DNA of 64,000 bases, taken from positions 2,356,001 through 2,420,000 of the forward strand of contig NZ_CP124855.1 in assembly GCF_030012525.1 (NCBI RefSeq). The letters are read 5' to 3'. This document shows positions 48,933-57,255 of the stretch, piece after piece; position 1 is the stretch's first letter; each line of letters begins with the position of its first letter. Position numbers and translations under genes: made by a program. The stretch is from Chryseobacterium gotjawalense. GTDB lineage: Bacteria > Bacteroidota > Bacteroidia > Flavobacteriales > Weeksellaceae. Below the pieces are notes generated by a model, which searched no databases, had not been told where the DNA came from, and saw only the letters and a list, made by a program, of their open reading frames with translations.

Positions 48933-49945
48933 TTAAAGATCATGTTTTTAATTTTATCTTGAACACTTTTTGATTTTAAATTCAAAATAAGTTTCTTCAG
49001 CTCCGGATATTCTTCCATTTCCTGCCAGTTTTCCGAAAATTGATAAAGGTTTTCAATGCCCTTATCGATGCTCAGTATGAAATGTTCTTTTCTCTGAATC
49101 AAACCACGGAAACCATAAGCGCCCAGCACCTGCAGGAACCGGATAAGCTGAATCGGTTTTACCGAATCTTTTAGTTGAGCTGCTTTTTCGTCATTCCAGA
49201 AAGAGAAATAATAGGTAAGCATTTCATTTTTAAAATCGTTTGGGAAACTGGCTTTTGCCTGAAAGAGGAATGAGATTACATCATAAATCAACGGACCTTT
49301 CATTGCCGCCTGATAATCGATAAAAAAGATTTCATCCTGATGATTCACCATGATGTTTCTGGCCTGAAAATCGCGCATCATCAATCCTTGTGGCTCCAGG
49401 TTTTCTATTTTCGAAACCAGTTTTTTAAATTCCAATAACAGAGAAGATTTGTGATAAGGAATTTCTAAAACATCGGCGATAAAACTTTTAAAATAAAATA
49501 AATCACTGGTAATGGGCAATTCGTCGTAGTTTTCATATTCAAAAGTTTTTGAATAATCGATTTTATTTTCAGTTTTGAGCTGAACTTCGGCGAGTTGCTG
49601 AAGTGTTTTTTTTACTAAAGTTTTCACTCTTTCGGTCAATCCTTCTTTCCCGATGATTTCTGATAAAGTGTGCTCCCCAAGAAATTGCTGAATATACAGA
49701 TTGCGGTCTTCAGAAATTTTTAGAACTTTTGGCGCATTCACCTTTAAGTTTGAAAATAGGTCGGAGAAATAATAAAAACTTTCGTTTTCCCGACTGTTTT
49801 CGTTGAAGGTAATGATGTGTTTTCTGCCCGAACTTTTGCCTACAAAATTAATTCTTGCAGATCCACTTTGGGCCAATATAAAAAACTCTTGAGCAGATTC
49901 TCCGGTATATTTTTCGAAAAAATCTTTTGCGTTTTGATCAGTCAT
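48926..49945 (-). CDS. amgK: AmgK-like aminoglycoside-phosphotransferase-fold sugar kinase
   Basis: 339 residues, choline/aminoglycoside kinase fold. The catalytic loop reads MMRDFQARNIMVNHQDEIFFIDYQAA, where the usual HxD is RD and the metal Asp follows in FIDYQ; this RDFQxxN form is typical of AmgK, the anomeric MurNAc/GlcNAc kinase. Its product is the substrate of MurU, whose likely gene lies downstream. A TATCTTTG box at 49960-49953 ends eight bases before the ATG. Confidence 0.8.
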   Translation of the reverse strand: MTDQNAKDFFEKYTGESAQEFFILAQSGSARINFVGKSSGRKHIITFNENSRENESFYYFSDLFSNLKVNAPKVLKISEDRNLYIQQFLGEHTLSEIIGKEGLTERVKTLVKKTLQQLAEVQLKTENKIDYSKTFEYENYDELPITSDLFYFKSFIADVLEIPYHKSSLLLEFKKLVSKIENLEPQGLMMRDFQARNIMVNHQDEIFFIDYQAAMKGPLIYDVISFLFQAKASFPNDFKNEMLTYYFSFWNDEKAAQLKDSVKPIQLIRFLQVLGAYGFRGLIQRKEHFILSIDKGIENLYQFSENWQEMEEYPELKKLILNLKSKSVQDKIKNMIFNH

Positions 49946-49985
49946 ACTTTTACAAAGATAAGTAAAAACGTATTTTAGAAAACAG

Positions 49986-49993
49986 TATATTTG
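49986..49993 (+). promoter_or_regulatory. -7 box of xrtF
   Basis: TATATTTG, only five bases before ATG 49999, so the message would have almost no leader. Divergent from the TATCTTTG box of the AmgK-like gene, 25 bases away. Confidence 0.45.
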
Positions 49994-49998
49994 TTCTT

Positions 49999-50541
49999 AT
50001 GTTCAATGACTTCAAGCCGGTTCTGAAAATTCTTCTGCGTTTCATCATTTTGTATGTGGTGCTTGTTTTGGGCTATCAGTTTTATCTGAATGGATTTAAA
50101 AATGCGGGCTTAGATTCTTTCTCAACGTGGGTGATGACGCAGGTTGATTTTCTGCAGAATCTACTCGGATATCCTTCGCAAATGATTGCAGGAAAGCCAC
50201 AACAGGAAACCACGTGGTTCTTTGTGAGCGGACGGTATGTTTCGCGGATGGTCGAAGGCTGCAACGCAATTTCGGTGATGATTTTGTTTTTGGCTTTTAT
50301 CTTTGCGTTTTACGAAGGATTCAAAACTTTTATATTTGCTGCATTAGGAGTGATTTTCCTTCACATCATGAATGTTTTGCGTATCGTCGGTTTGAATATC
50401 GTACTTGTTGAACATCCGCAATATTCAAAAATCGGCCATGATTATTTGTTCCCGGCAATTATTTACGGAAGCGTTGTTTTGCTTTGGTTAATCTGGATTA
50501 AATTTTATGCCTTAAAAGAAGCCAAAGATGAAAGTGCTTAA
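49999..50541 (+). CDS. xrtF: Exosortase family protein XrtF
   Basis: 180 residues, polytopic. The exosortase/archaeosortase triad is present: Cys88 in MVEGCNAISVM, Arg128 in NVLRIVGLN and His147 in GHDYLFP. XrtF is the Flavobacteriia form. Exosortases process proteins with a C-terminal PEP-CTERM-like tail during export. The partner membrane gene overlaps it by 14 bases. No protein with a matching sorting tail is evident in the window. Confidence 0.92.
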   Translation: MFNDFKPVLKILLRFIILYVVLVLGYQFYLNGFKNAGLDSFSTWVMTQVDFLQNLLGYPSQMIAGKPQQETTWFFVSGRYVSRMVEGCNAISVMILFLAFIFAFYEGFKTFIFAALGVIFLHIMNVLRIVGLNIVLVEHPQYSKIGHDYLFPAIIYGSVVLLWLIWIKFYALKEAKDESA

Positions 50542-50959
50542 GTGGATTTTGGTCGCAATTGCTGTCTTGGGTTTAATTGGAGTAAGAGCCGTGGAAAGCG
50601 AAATCTTTTATGATCCTTTTCAGGACTTTTTTCACTTGGCTAATAAGCATGCTTCCTTTCCTGAATTTAAATGGTTCCTTTTAATTTTGAATTACCTTTT
50701 TCGATTTTCTTTGAATTTAATTTTATCAGCTGCCATAGTTTATTTGATTTTTAAAAATAAAAAATGGACGTTGCAGGCGATTATTTTGATGCTGATTGTT
50801 TTTGCAATTACCTTTCCCATCTATCTTTACTGCATTCAGACAAAATTTGAAATCGGATATCTTTTTTCTTTTTATATGAGAAGATTCGTCATTCAGCCTT
50901 TGATTTTACTGCTGATTATTCCTTTGTTTTATTATCGGGAGCATATTCAAAAGACTTAA
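50528..50959 (+). CDS. Exosortase F system-associated membrane protein
   Basis: 143 residues, about four membrane helices, charged loops FYDPFQDFFHLANKHASFP and YMRRFVIQPL. It matches the small membrane protein regularly encoded next to xrtF (TIGR04127-type). It overlaps xrtF by 14 bases. Its role in sorting is unknown; cofactor or assembly role is inferred from the fixed pairing. Confidence 0.88.
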   Translation: MKVLKWILVAIAVLGLIGVRAVESEIFYDPFQDFFHLANKHASFPEFKWFLLILNYLFRFSLNLILSAAIVYLIFKNKKWTLQAIILMLIVFAITFPIYLYCIQTKFEIGYLFSFYMRRFVIQPLILLLIIPLFYYREHIQKT

Positions 50960-51041
50960 ACCTTGTTTTAATTCCATTCAAACTCCTATTTTTGACGCTT
51001 CAAAAACTTTGTTGCGTTTGTATTTTAAATTTAAAAATCCC

Positions 51042-52043
51042 TTAATCGTTTACTGAATGCTTTCCAACCTGGGCGATGGTTTTTGCATTCCATTCTATTT
51101 TTTTAACGAACGGTCTTTGCCTTACCGGACATTCCCACAATTCACAGATTTCGCAGGAAATAGGTTTGCAGTCATCCAAATGAAAATTAAATTCAATTGT
51201 CCTATCGGTATTTTTACCAATCAGTTTATAGAGATCTTCCATTTCATTATGGGCTTTGCGAAGTTCGTAATACCACGGTAATGTAAGATGCGCATCGATG
51301 TGAAGGCCGCTGCCGTGCTGTTGGATCCGCATATTGTGAACGTCGATCCACTGTCTTTTTCGGTTTTCATTCAGGAATTTTGATAATTTTTCAAGCATTC
51401 CCAAATCGGCTTCGTCCATTATTCCGCTTAACGATTTTCTAATAATTTTGTAACCGATAAATATAATGTAGGTCCCGAAGAGGAGTGCGACCGCAGCATC
51501 AATCCAATACAGGCTTGTGATCTGCACTAAAATTAAACTGACTACAACTCCCAAAGTGGTGATGGTATCACTTTTCAGATGTTTCCCTGAACTTTGTAAA
51601 ACGAGAGAATTTTCCTGAATGCCTTTCTTTTGAGAAATATGCCCCATTAAATAATTAATGACCGCCGTAACTGCGACAATTGCTATTCCCCAGTCTAACT
51701 GCTTTGGAATGTTGCCGTGTAAAAGGGAATCTACAGCCTGTACGATGATGATGATGCCGGCAAAAATAATTAACGCGCCTTCTACACCGGAAGTTACAAA
51801 TTCTACCTTGCCGTGTCCGTAAGGATGATCGATATCTTTCGGTTTTGCTGCGAGATAAAGCGAATACAATCCCATAAAAGCGGCGATGATATTCACGATA
51901 CTTTCCATAGCATCTGAGAAAACCGCGTCGGAATTGGTGAAATGCCAGGCCAATAGTTTCGCCACGAAAAGAAGGATGCCAACGAGGGCCACATTTCTCT
52001 GAAAAATGAAGTTGGTATTTGGAATATTTTTATTTTCTGACAT
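51042..52043 (-). CDS. Cation diffusion facilitator family transporter
   Basis: 333 residues from ATG 52043 (MSENKNIPN). Six membrane helices; metal-site motifs are FSDAMESIVN in helix 2, DHPYGHGKVEF, and SGKHLKSDTITT in helix 5. The cytoplasmic C-terminal domain ends with a Cys-rich stretch (DCKPISCEICELWECP), unusual for the family and likely to bind metal. Exports a divalent cation (Zn, Mn, Fe or Co) by proton antiport; which one is not clear. Confidence 0.9.
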   Translation of the reverse strand: MSENKNIPNTNFIFQRNVALVGILLFVAKLLAWHFTNSDAVFSDAMESIVNIIAAFMGLYSLYLAAKPKDIDHPYGHGKVEFVTSGVEGALIIFAGIIIIVQAVDSLLHGNIPKQLDWGIAIVAVTAVINYLMGHISQKKGIQENSLVLQSSGKHLKSDTITTLGVVVSLILVQITSLYWIDAAVALLFGTYIIFIGYKIIRKSLSGIMDEADLGMLEKLSKFLNENRKRQWIDVHNMRIQQHGSGLHIDAHLTLPWYYELRKAHNEMEDLYKLIGKNTDRTIEFNFHLDDCKPISCEICELWECPVRQRPFVKKIEWNAKTIAQVGKHSVND

Positions 52044-52092
52044 CTGAGTTTTATTATGCTTATTAGGAATGTTTGATGAGTCTAATCCATAA

Positions 52093-52119
52093 AAAATGCT
52101 CACTTTGTGTGAGCATTTT
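52093..52119 (-). terminator. Intrinsic terminator of asd
   Basis: Eleven-base-pair stem AAAATGCTCAC/GTGAGCATTTT with a five-base loop, T run on the minus strand, directly after the asd stop. Confidence 0.85.
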
Positions 52120-52121
52120 AT

Positions 52122-53114
52122 TTAGACTAATTTGTTGTGGTAGAGATATTCTGCAATCTGCACCGCATTGGTTGCGGCACCTTTCCGGAGGTTATCTGCG
52201 ACAATCCAAAGGTTTAATGTTTTGGGTTGTGACAGGTCTTTTCTGATTCTTCCTACGAAAACCTCATCTCTACCTTCTGAATATAAAGGCATTGGATAAA
52301 TGTTGTTTTTCACATCATCTAAGACGGTCACACCAGGAGTTTCTGCAAGAATCGCTTTCACTTCGTCCAAATCAAAATCATTTTCGAATTCGATGTTGAC
52401 GCTTTCAGAATGTCCACCTTGTACAGGAACTCTTACCGCAGTTGCTGTAATCTTAAAAGTGTCGTCGCCCAGAATTTTCTTGGGTTCGGTCATCAGTTTG
52501 ATTTCTTCTTTGGTATAATCGTCTTCTGCAAATACATCACATTGTGGCAATGCATTTTTGAAGATTTCATACGGGTAGACTTTTGCAACCTCTTTGTTTC
52601 CGATAACTTCAGCATTCAACTGATCGACCGCATTCTTTCCTGTTCCTGTTACCGACTGATATGTAGAAACGATGACCCGTTTAACATCGTATTTTTGATT
52701 CAAAGGATGTAACACCATGACCAACTGAATGGTAGAGCAGTTTGGGTTTGCAATGATTTTGTCTTCTTTGGTTAAAACGCCGGCATTGATTTCCGGGACG
52801 ATTAATTTCTTGTCCGCAACCATTCTCCAGGCTGAAGAATTATCGATAACGGTCGTTCCAACGGCTGCAAATTTCGGCGCAAATTCTAATGAAGTTGTTC
52901 CGCCTGCAGAAAACATAGCGATTTCAGGCTTTCGGTCTAAAGCATCCTGCATGGAAACAATTTTGAATTCATTTCCTTTAAAGGTGATCTTTTTACCGAT
53001 TGATTTTTCGGAGGCTACGGGAATTAATTCGGTTACCGGAAAATTTCTTTCTTCCAAAACCTTTAACATTATTTGTCCCACCATTCCGGTAGCGCCTACT
53101 ACTGCTATTTTCAT
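52122..53114 (-). CDS. asd: Aspartate-semialdehyde dehydrogenase
   Basis: Converts aspartyl phosphate to aspartate semialdehyde for Lys, Met, Thr and diaminopimelate synthesis. 330 residues. NADP site VVGATGMVGQIMLKVLEER at the start; active-site Cys in IANPNCSTIQLVM; SAGGTTSLEFAP; and the active-site His in VPVQGGHSESVNIEF. Single gene with its own terminator. Confidence 0.96.
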   Translation of the reverse strand: MKIAVVGATGMVGQIMLKVLEERNFPVTELIPVASEKSIGKKITFKGNEFKIVSMQDALDRKPEIAMFSAGGTTSLEFAPKFAAVGTTVIDNSSAWRMVADKKLIVPEINAGVLTKEDKIIANPNCSTIQLVMVLHPLNQKYDVKRVIVSTYQSVTGTGKNAVDQLNAEVIGNKEVAKVYPYEIFKNALPQCDVFAEDDYTKEEIKLMTEPKKILGDDTFKITATAVRVPVQGGHSESVNIEFENDFDLDEVKAILAETPGVTVLDDVKNNIYPMPLYSEGRDEVFVGRIRKDLSQPKTLNLWIVADNLRKGAATNAVQIAEYLYHNKLV

Positions 53115-53139
53115 TAAGAATATTTGTTATTAAATTTAT

Positions 53140-53586
53140 TTAAGCAAAAAAGGAAGGGAAAACTCTTGACCATGGGAATGCATAAGCGAAAAAAGCTACT
53201 GCAATAACTCCCATAATAACGATTTTCATCGCAAGGGTTTCGTGTGATTTCATGTATTTATTAATGATGGTCATTAAGACAACACCGATCAGCATCGATA
53301 CTGGATGTTCTACGTAAGAGAATCTAGAGGCTGCATTGCTCATTAATGTTCCTGTTTCGAGGGCACCTTTTAAGCCTGGAGAAAATACCAACATGAAAAT
53401 ACCAACAATCAACTGAACATGAAATAAAATCATGGTAATCAAAGTTGATGTTTTTAATAATTTTTTGATTTTTCCGGAGTAACCAAACATGGTGACCAAT
53501 AATGCAACGATGAAGATAATGCCCGAAAGCAAAATTAAGTAAGCAAAGCCTTTGTGCGCTTCAGTAATAATCTTAAATGTATCCAT
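53140..53586 (-). CDS. Four-helix membrane protein with conserved-looking His residues
   Basis: 148 residues with four membrane helices. His residues sit near membrane ends: EAHKGFAYLILL, FHVQLIVGIFML and VEHPVSMLIGVVLM. This could be a heme b-binding four-helix arrangement, but I do not recognise a named family. It has a promoter of its own and lies between asd and the Oar-like receptor gene. Confidence 0.7.
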   Translation of the reverse strand: MDTFKIITEAHKGFAYLILLSGIIFIVALLVTMFGYSGKIKKLLKTSTLITMILFHVQLIVGIFMLVFSPGLKGALETGTLMSNAASRFSYVEHPVSMLIGVVLMTIINKYMKSHETLAMKIVIMGVIAVAFFAYAFPWSRVFPSFFA

Positions 53587-53605
53587 TGTAATTTTTTGTT
53601 AAGCG

Positions 53606-53638
53606 CAAAGATAAAAAAAATCCCGACGATAAAGGCAA
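53606..53638 (-). promoter_or_regulatory. Promoter of the four-helix membrane protein gene
   Basis: On the minus strand TTG (53638-53636), 22 bases, TATCTTTG (53613-53606), 19 bases before ATG 53586. Confidence 0.5.
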
Positions 53639-53675
53639 GGTCGGTACAAGATAAGATAGAAGTGAATATAAAAAA

Positions 53676-53703
53676 ACTGCCTTACAAAAAATTGTAAAGC
53701 AGT
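53676..53703 (-). terminator. Intrinsic terminator of the Oar-like receptor gene
   Basis: Stem ACTGCCTTACAA/TTGTAAAGCAGT with one mismatch and a four-base loop; T run on the minus strand. Confidence 0.8.
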
Positions 53704-53723
53704 CTAAATAATTAGAAGTTAGC

Positions 53724-56700
53724 TTAGAAAGAATATTTAAATCCTAACATTGCACTCCAAGTAGTAAATCTGTTACTTGCAGGTCTAGTTGGTGAAGAAA
53801 CAAGGTCTGCACCAGAACGTAGCATCTGGAAGGTTGGATCTGGAGAAAGGTTTCCTGATCTACCTAACACTGCCGCTCCGTAAGAACTAACTGTGTTATC
53901 CTGAATTCCCCATTGAGAGTTAAGTAGGTTACCAAAGTTTAAGATGTCTAAACTGATTGCTACCTTGTCTCCTTTTTGAACCATATCGGTAAATAAGTTC
54001 TGTGAAATTCTAACATCCACACGGTTTAACCATGGTAATAAGAACTCATTACGAGGAAGAATTTGACCTCTGTATTTTTCTAATCCGTTGTCAGCGATGA
54101 ACTTATCGAATGCTGCGCTTTGTTGCGCTGCAGTAAATACAGTTGCGGTACCTTGTTTGATATCAGTAAACTTTACTGCTTCACCAGCTTTAGGGATGTA
54201 CATTAAGTCATTAGCAATACCATCACCATTCACGTCATTGGAATAGTAATAAGAGAATCTTCCTTGGTTAGCTCCACTGTAGTACACTCCAATTGTAGTG
54301 TTTTTAATATTATAACTAACATTAGCAACAATTCTGTGAGGAACAGAGAAAGCTGAAATACTCAAGTCTTGCTGGTTTGGAGAATCAACAGTTGGTGATG
54401 CTTGCCAAGCAGAACTTGCGCTTGACCCTGCATTTGCAGAAATCTCTTTTGCTTCAGAGAAGGTATAGAATACGGAGCCTGATAATCCTTTCCAATTTCT
54501 CATGTTCGTTCCAAATGTTGCAGAAAATGCAGTTCCTTTGGTGTCAGAATTGGTTAAAACCGTAGCACTGTTTGCTCCAATTTTATTATTGAATTGGTAA
54601 GAAGCTGCATTCGGGTAATATACACGATCTTGGTTGGTCATTCTTGCAGTAGATTCTTTTCTGTTTGCTCCATATTGGAATACAGAATTTACATCTTTAG
54701 TATATAGAATGTCCGTGGTCAATGTGAATACAGAGTTTGGAATTTTGTAGTCAGCACCGAAGCTTGATCTCCAAACAGAAGGCATTTTGAAATCTCTGTC
54801 AACTAAAGCAAATGATGCCGGAGCGCCTTCTTTAGGGCTATTGATGAATACGTTTCCTGCTCCTGCTGGTGGATTGGTTACATAATGGTAAATATCTTGA
54901 GGTTGGAAAGTTACATTTTTGATCCATCCCGCGATTTCAGCATAAGAACCTGGTTCAATAGTATTTTGTAAAACACCTGCATTGGTTGGCATATTGGTTA
55001 ACCATACGAAAGGAACACGTCCTGTAAATATACCAGTGCCTCCACGTAATGTTAAACTTTTGTCTCCGATTACATCGTAGTTGAATCCTAAACGGGGAGA
55101 AAGAGAAACTTTAGATTTTGGCCATTCACCAGAAGTGTAGTTTCTTGGGTTTCCGTTTTTATCTAATAAATTTAATGCATCAATCGATGGATTGGCTGTA
55201 AGATCATTTAAATAATTAGGAAGCTCAGCTCTTAAACCAACAGTAAAGTTGAATTTATCGCTTAATGTAATTCTATCCTGTAAATAAGCAGAAGCTAATC
55301 CGAAATTAACTCTTGAATAAGTATCTTGGTTAGCATATGGATAAGTTAAACCAAACATAATTGGTGCAACCTCTGCGGAGGTACCTGTTTTCAAGAAATC
55401 TTCTACTGAAGCATAACGGTAATAACCTGTTCCCATTCTGGTATAAGAGTTACCGAATTTTTGAACTTCATAAGCGATACCAGCCGTAAAGTTGTTTTTA
55501 CCTACAGTATACGTTAAGTTATTGGTAAAAGAAAAATTATCATTAACCACATCATTTAAGTAAGAGAATAACTCGGTACCGAAACTGATGTAATTTCCAC
55601 CATTAGAAGAACCATCCCAGATATCAACAAAAGGGAAAAGTCTTTCTGATGGAGAAGTTCTTTTATCCTGAATTTTTGAGTAGGTAAATAATAATTTATT
55701 TGAAAGACTTGAGTTGAAAGTTGAATTTAATTCAGCAGTAACAGAGCTTACTGTATTTTCAAAACCGTAGTTACCACTTTCAAAAGTCATCGCTTGATCA
55801 CTTACACGTCCCCAAGAAGATCTTGGTGCTGGACCTGAAGAAGCGTTCGCAAGTTGCTGTGATGTTCCTTTCAACATATTATAACGAACTGCAAACTTGT
55901 GCTTATCGCTGATATTCCAGTCTAAACGAAGTAAAAACTTATCACCTTGTTGTTCTGCTTCATTAGCATATCCTTGGTAACGACCCGGGTTATATCCCCA
56001 TCTGTTGATCAAGTGGTTTTGAACCGCAATTAGATCAGATTCTTTAACTCTTGAAATGTTATTTGCAGGATCTGCAATTCCATTTTGTGAAGCGGTCCAA
56101 AGATTCGCACCGGAGGCATTCGCACCGGTAGCGGTTTCTCTTTCACCACTCAAAAAGAAGAATAATTTATTTTGTAAAATTGGTCCGCCTACCGTAAATC
56201 CATTCGTCATTTTCGCGCCGGAAACTTTTTGAATTTCATCACCGTTAATTTTCCAACCACTTAAATCTTTTCCGGTATAATAACCGTATAATGAACCGTG
56301 GAATTTATTGGTTCCCGATTTAGTAATGGCGTTAATACCAGCACCTGTAAAACCAGATTGGGTAACATCAAAAGGTGCAATATTCACAGAGATTTCCTGA
56401 ATTGCATCTAAAGAAATTGGTTGTGAGTTTCCGCCAGGAAGTGGGCTACTGCTTAAACCAAAACCGTTATTAAAATTCGCACCGTCAATTTGAAGGTTGT
56501 TGTAACGAGCATCACGACCAGCAAAAGAGTTACCGTTTGCTTGCGGAGTTAATCTCGTGAAATCAGTAATACTTCTAGAAGATTGTGGAAGATCTTGAAT
56601 TAGTTTTTGACCAATATTGGTTGCTGCACCAGTCTTGTTCATGTTTCTACCACCGGTTCCAGAAATGATTACCTCTGCGATGTTTGCTGTTTTCTCACCG

Positions 56701-57035
56701 AATACCGGATTCAGTGCGAAAGGTTGACCAAGCTCCAGGTATAGATCTTCGTATACAACTGGTTTTTCACTACCATAAGTAACTTCTACTTTGTATGGGC
56801 CACCAACACGCATATTGGATAAGTTAAAAACTCCTGCTGAATTTGCAGTTGCGGAATAGACCGTCCCAGAAGGCATGTGGGTCGCTTTAATTGTTGCACC
56901 AGTGATTTTCTTACCGTCGCTCATTGTGACAACACCAGACATGTTACTTGTTGTAACTTGGGCATTTACGGATCCATACCCTGCAAATGCTAAAGCAGCA
57001 ACGAGAACAGTTTTCTTTAATGGATTAAAATTCAT
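53724..57035 (-). CDS. Oar-like TonB-dependent receptor
   Basis: 1103 residues with signal peptide ending GYGSVNAQ. An N-terminal carboxypeptidase-regulatory-like domain (MSGVVTMSDGKKITGATIKATHM, residues about 33-110) is followed by a TonB plug (QDLPQSSRSITDFTRLTPQA; DGANFNNGFGLSS) and a large barrel ending TTWSAMLGFKYSF. The arrangement matches Oar of Myxococcus, which secretes or takes up large molecules. No SusD-type partner is next to it. Expression is likely set at the palindromic region upstream. Confidence 0.9.
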   Translation of the reverse strand: MNFNPLKKTVLVAALAFAGYGSVNAQVTTSNMSGVVTMSDGKKITGATIKATHMPSGTVYSATANSAGVFNLSNMRVGGPYKVEVTYGSEKPVVYEDLYLELGQPFALNPVFGEKTANIAEVIISGTGGRNMNKTGAATNIGQKLIQDLPQSSRSITDFTRLTPQANGNSFAGRDARYNNLQIDGANFNNGFGLSSSPLPGGNSQPISLDAIQEISVNIAPFDVTQSGFTGAGINAITKSGTNKFHGSLYGYYTGKDLSGWKINGDEIQKVSGAKMTNGFTVGGPILQNKLFFFLSGERETATGANASGANLWTASQNGIADPANNISRVKESDLIAVQNHLINRWGYNPGRYQGYANEAEQQGDKFLLRLDWNISDKHKFAVRYNMLKGTSQQLANASSGPAPRSSWGRVSDQAMTFESGNYGFENTVSSVTAELNSTFNSSLSNKLLFTYSKIQDKRTSPSERLFPFVDIWDGSSNGGNYISFGTELFSYLNDVVNDNFSFTNNLTYTVGKNNFTAGIAYEVQKFGNSYTRMGTGYYRYASVEDFLKTGTSAEVAPIMFGLTYPYANQDTYSRVNFGLASAYLQDRITLSDKFNFTVGLRAELPNYLNDLTANPSIDALNLLDKNGNPRNYTSGEWPKSKVSLSPRLGFNYDVIGDKSLTLRGGTGIFTGRVPFVWLTNMPTNAGVLQNTIEPGSYAEIAGWIKNVTFQPQDIYHYVTNPPAGAGNVFINSPKEGAPASFALVDRDFKMPSVWRSSFGADYKIPNSVFTLTTDILYTKDVNSVFQYGANRKESTARMTNQDRVYYPNAASYQFNNKIGANSATVLTNSDTKGTAFSATFGTNMRNWKGLSGSVFYTFSEAKEISANAGSSASSAWQASPTVDSPNQQDLSISAFSVPHRIVANVSYNIKNTTIGVYYSGANQGRFSYYYSNDVNGDGIANDLMYIPKAGEAVKFTDIKQGTATVFTAAQQSAAFDKFIADNGLEKYRGQILPRNEFLLPWLNRVDVRISQNLFTDMVQKGDKVAISLDILNFGNLLNSQWGIQDNTVSSYGAAVLGRSGNLSPDPTFQMLRSGADLVSSPTRPASNRFTTWSAMLGFKYSF

Positions 57036-57075
57036 TTCAGTTAATTTTATTATACTTATTGATAAAAGATTTTTG

Positions 57076-57083
57076 CAAAAATA
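57076..57083 (-). promoter_or_regulatory. -7 box of the Oar-like receptor gene
   Basis: TATTTTTG on the minus strand, 40 bases before ATG 57035. The -33 region falls next to the palindrome 57106-57138. Confidence 0.45.
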
Positions 57084-57105
57084 TCTAAATTAAATGGTAC
57101 TTTCG

Positions 57106-57138
57106 TTAACAAATTGTTAAATTTTAACAATTTGTTAA
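57106..57138. promoter_or_regulatory. 33-base palindrome upstream of the Oar-like receptor gene
   Basis: Two perfect 16-base arms (57106-57121 and 57123-57138) around a single T. Each arm contains the smaller palindrome AACAA-A-TTGTT. AT-only apart from the C/G in those cores. It is placed about 23 bases upstream of the -7 box, as expected for an operator; no T run makes it a terminator. Confidence 0.5.
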
Positions 57139-57255
57139 AATTCCGTCTATTCATAAGGGAATCAAAGTGTTGGGTTTTTGTTCTTTAGCAAAAGGTATTG
57201 GGTAATTGTCTTTTTCTTGTTTTACACGAACTTTCTTAATTCCCCTTTTTATAAC

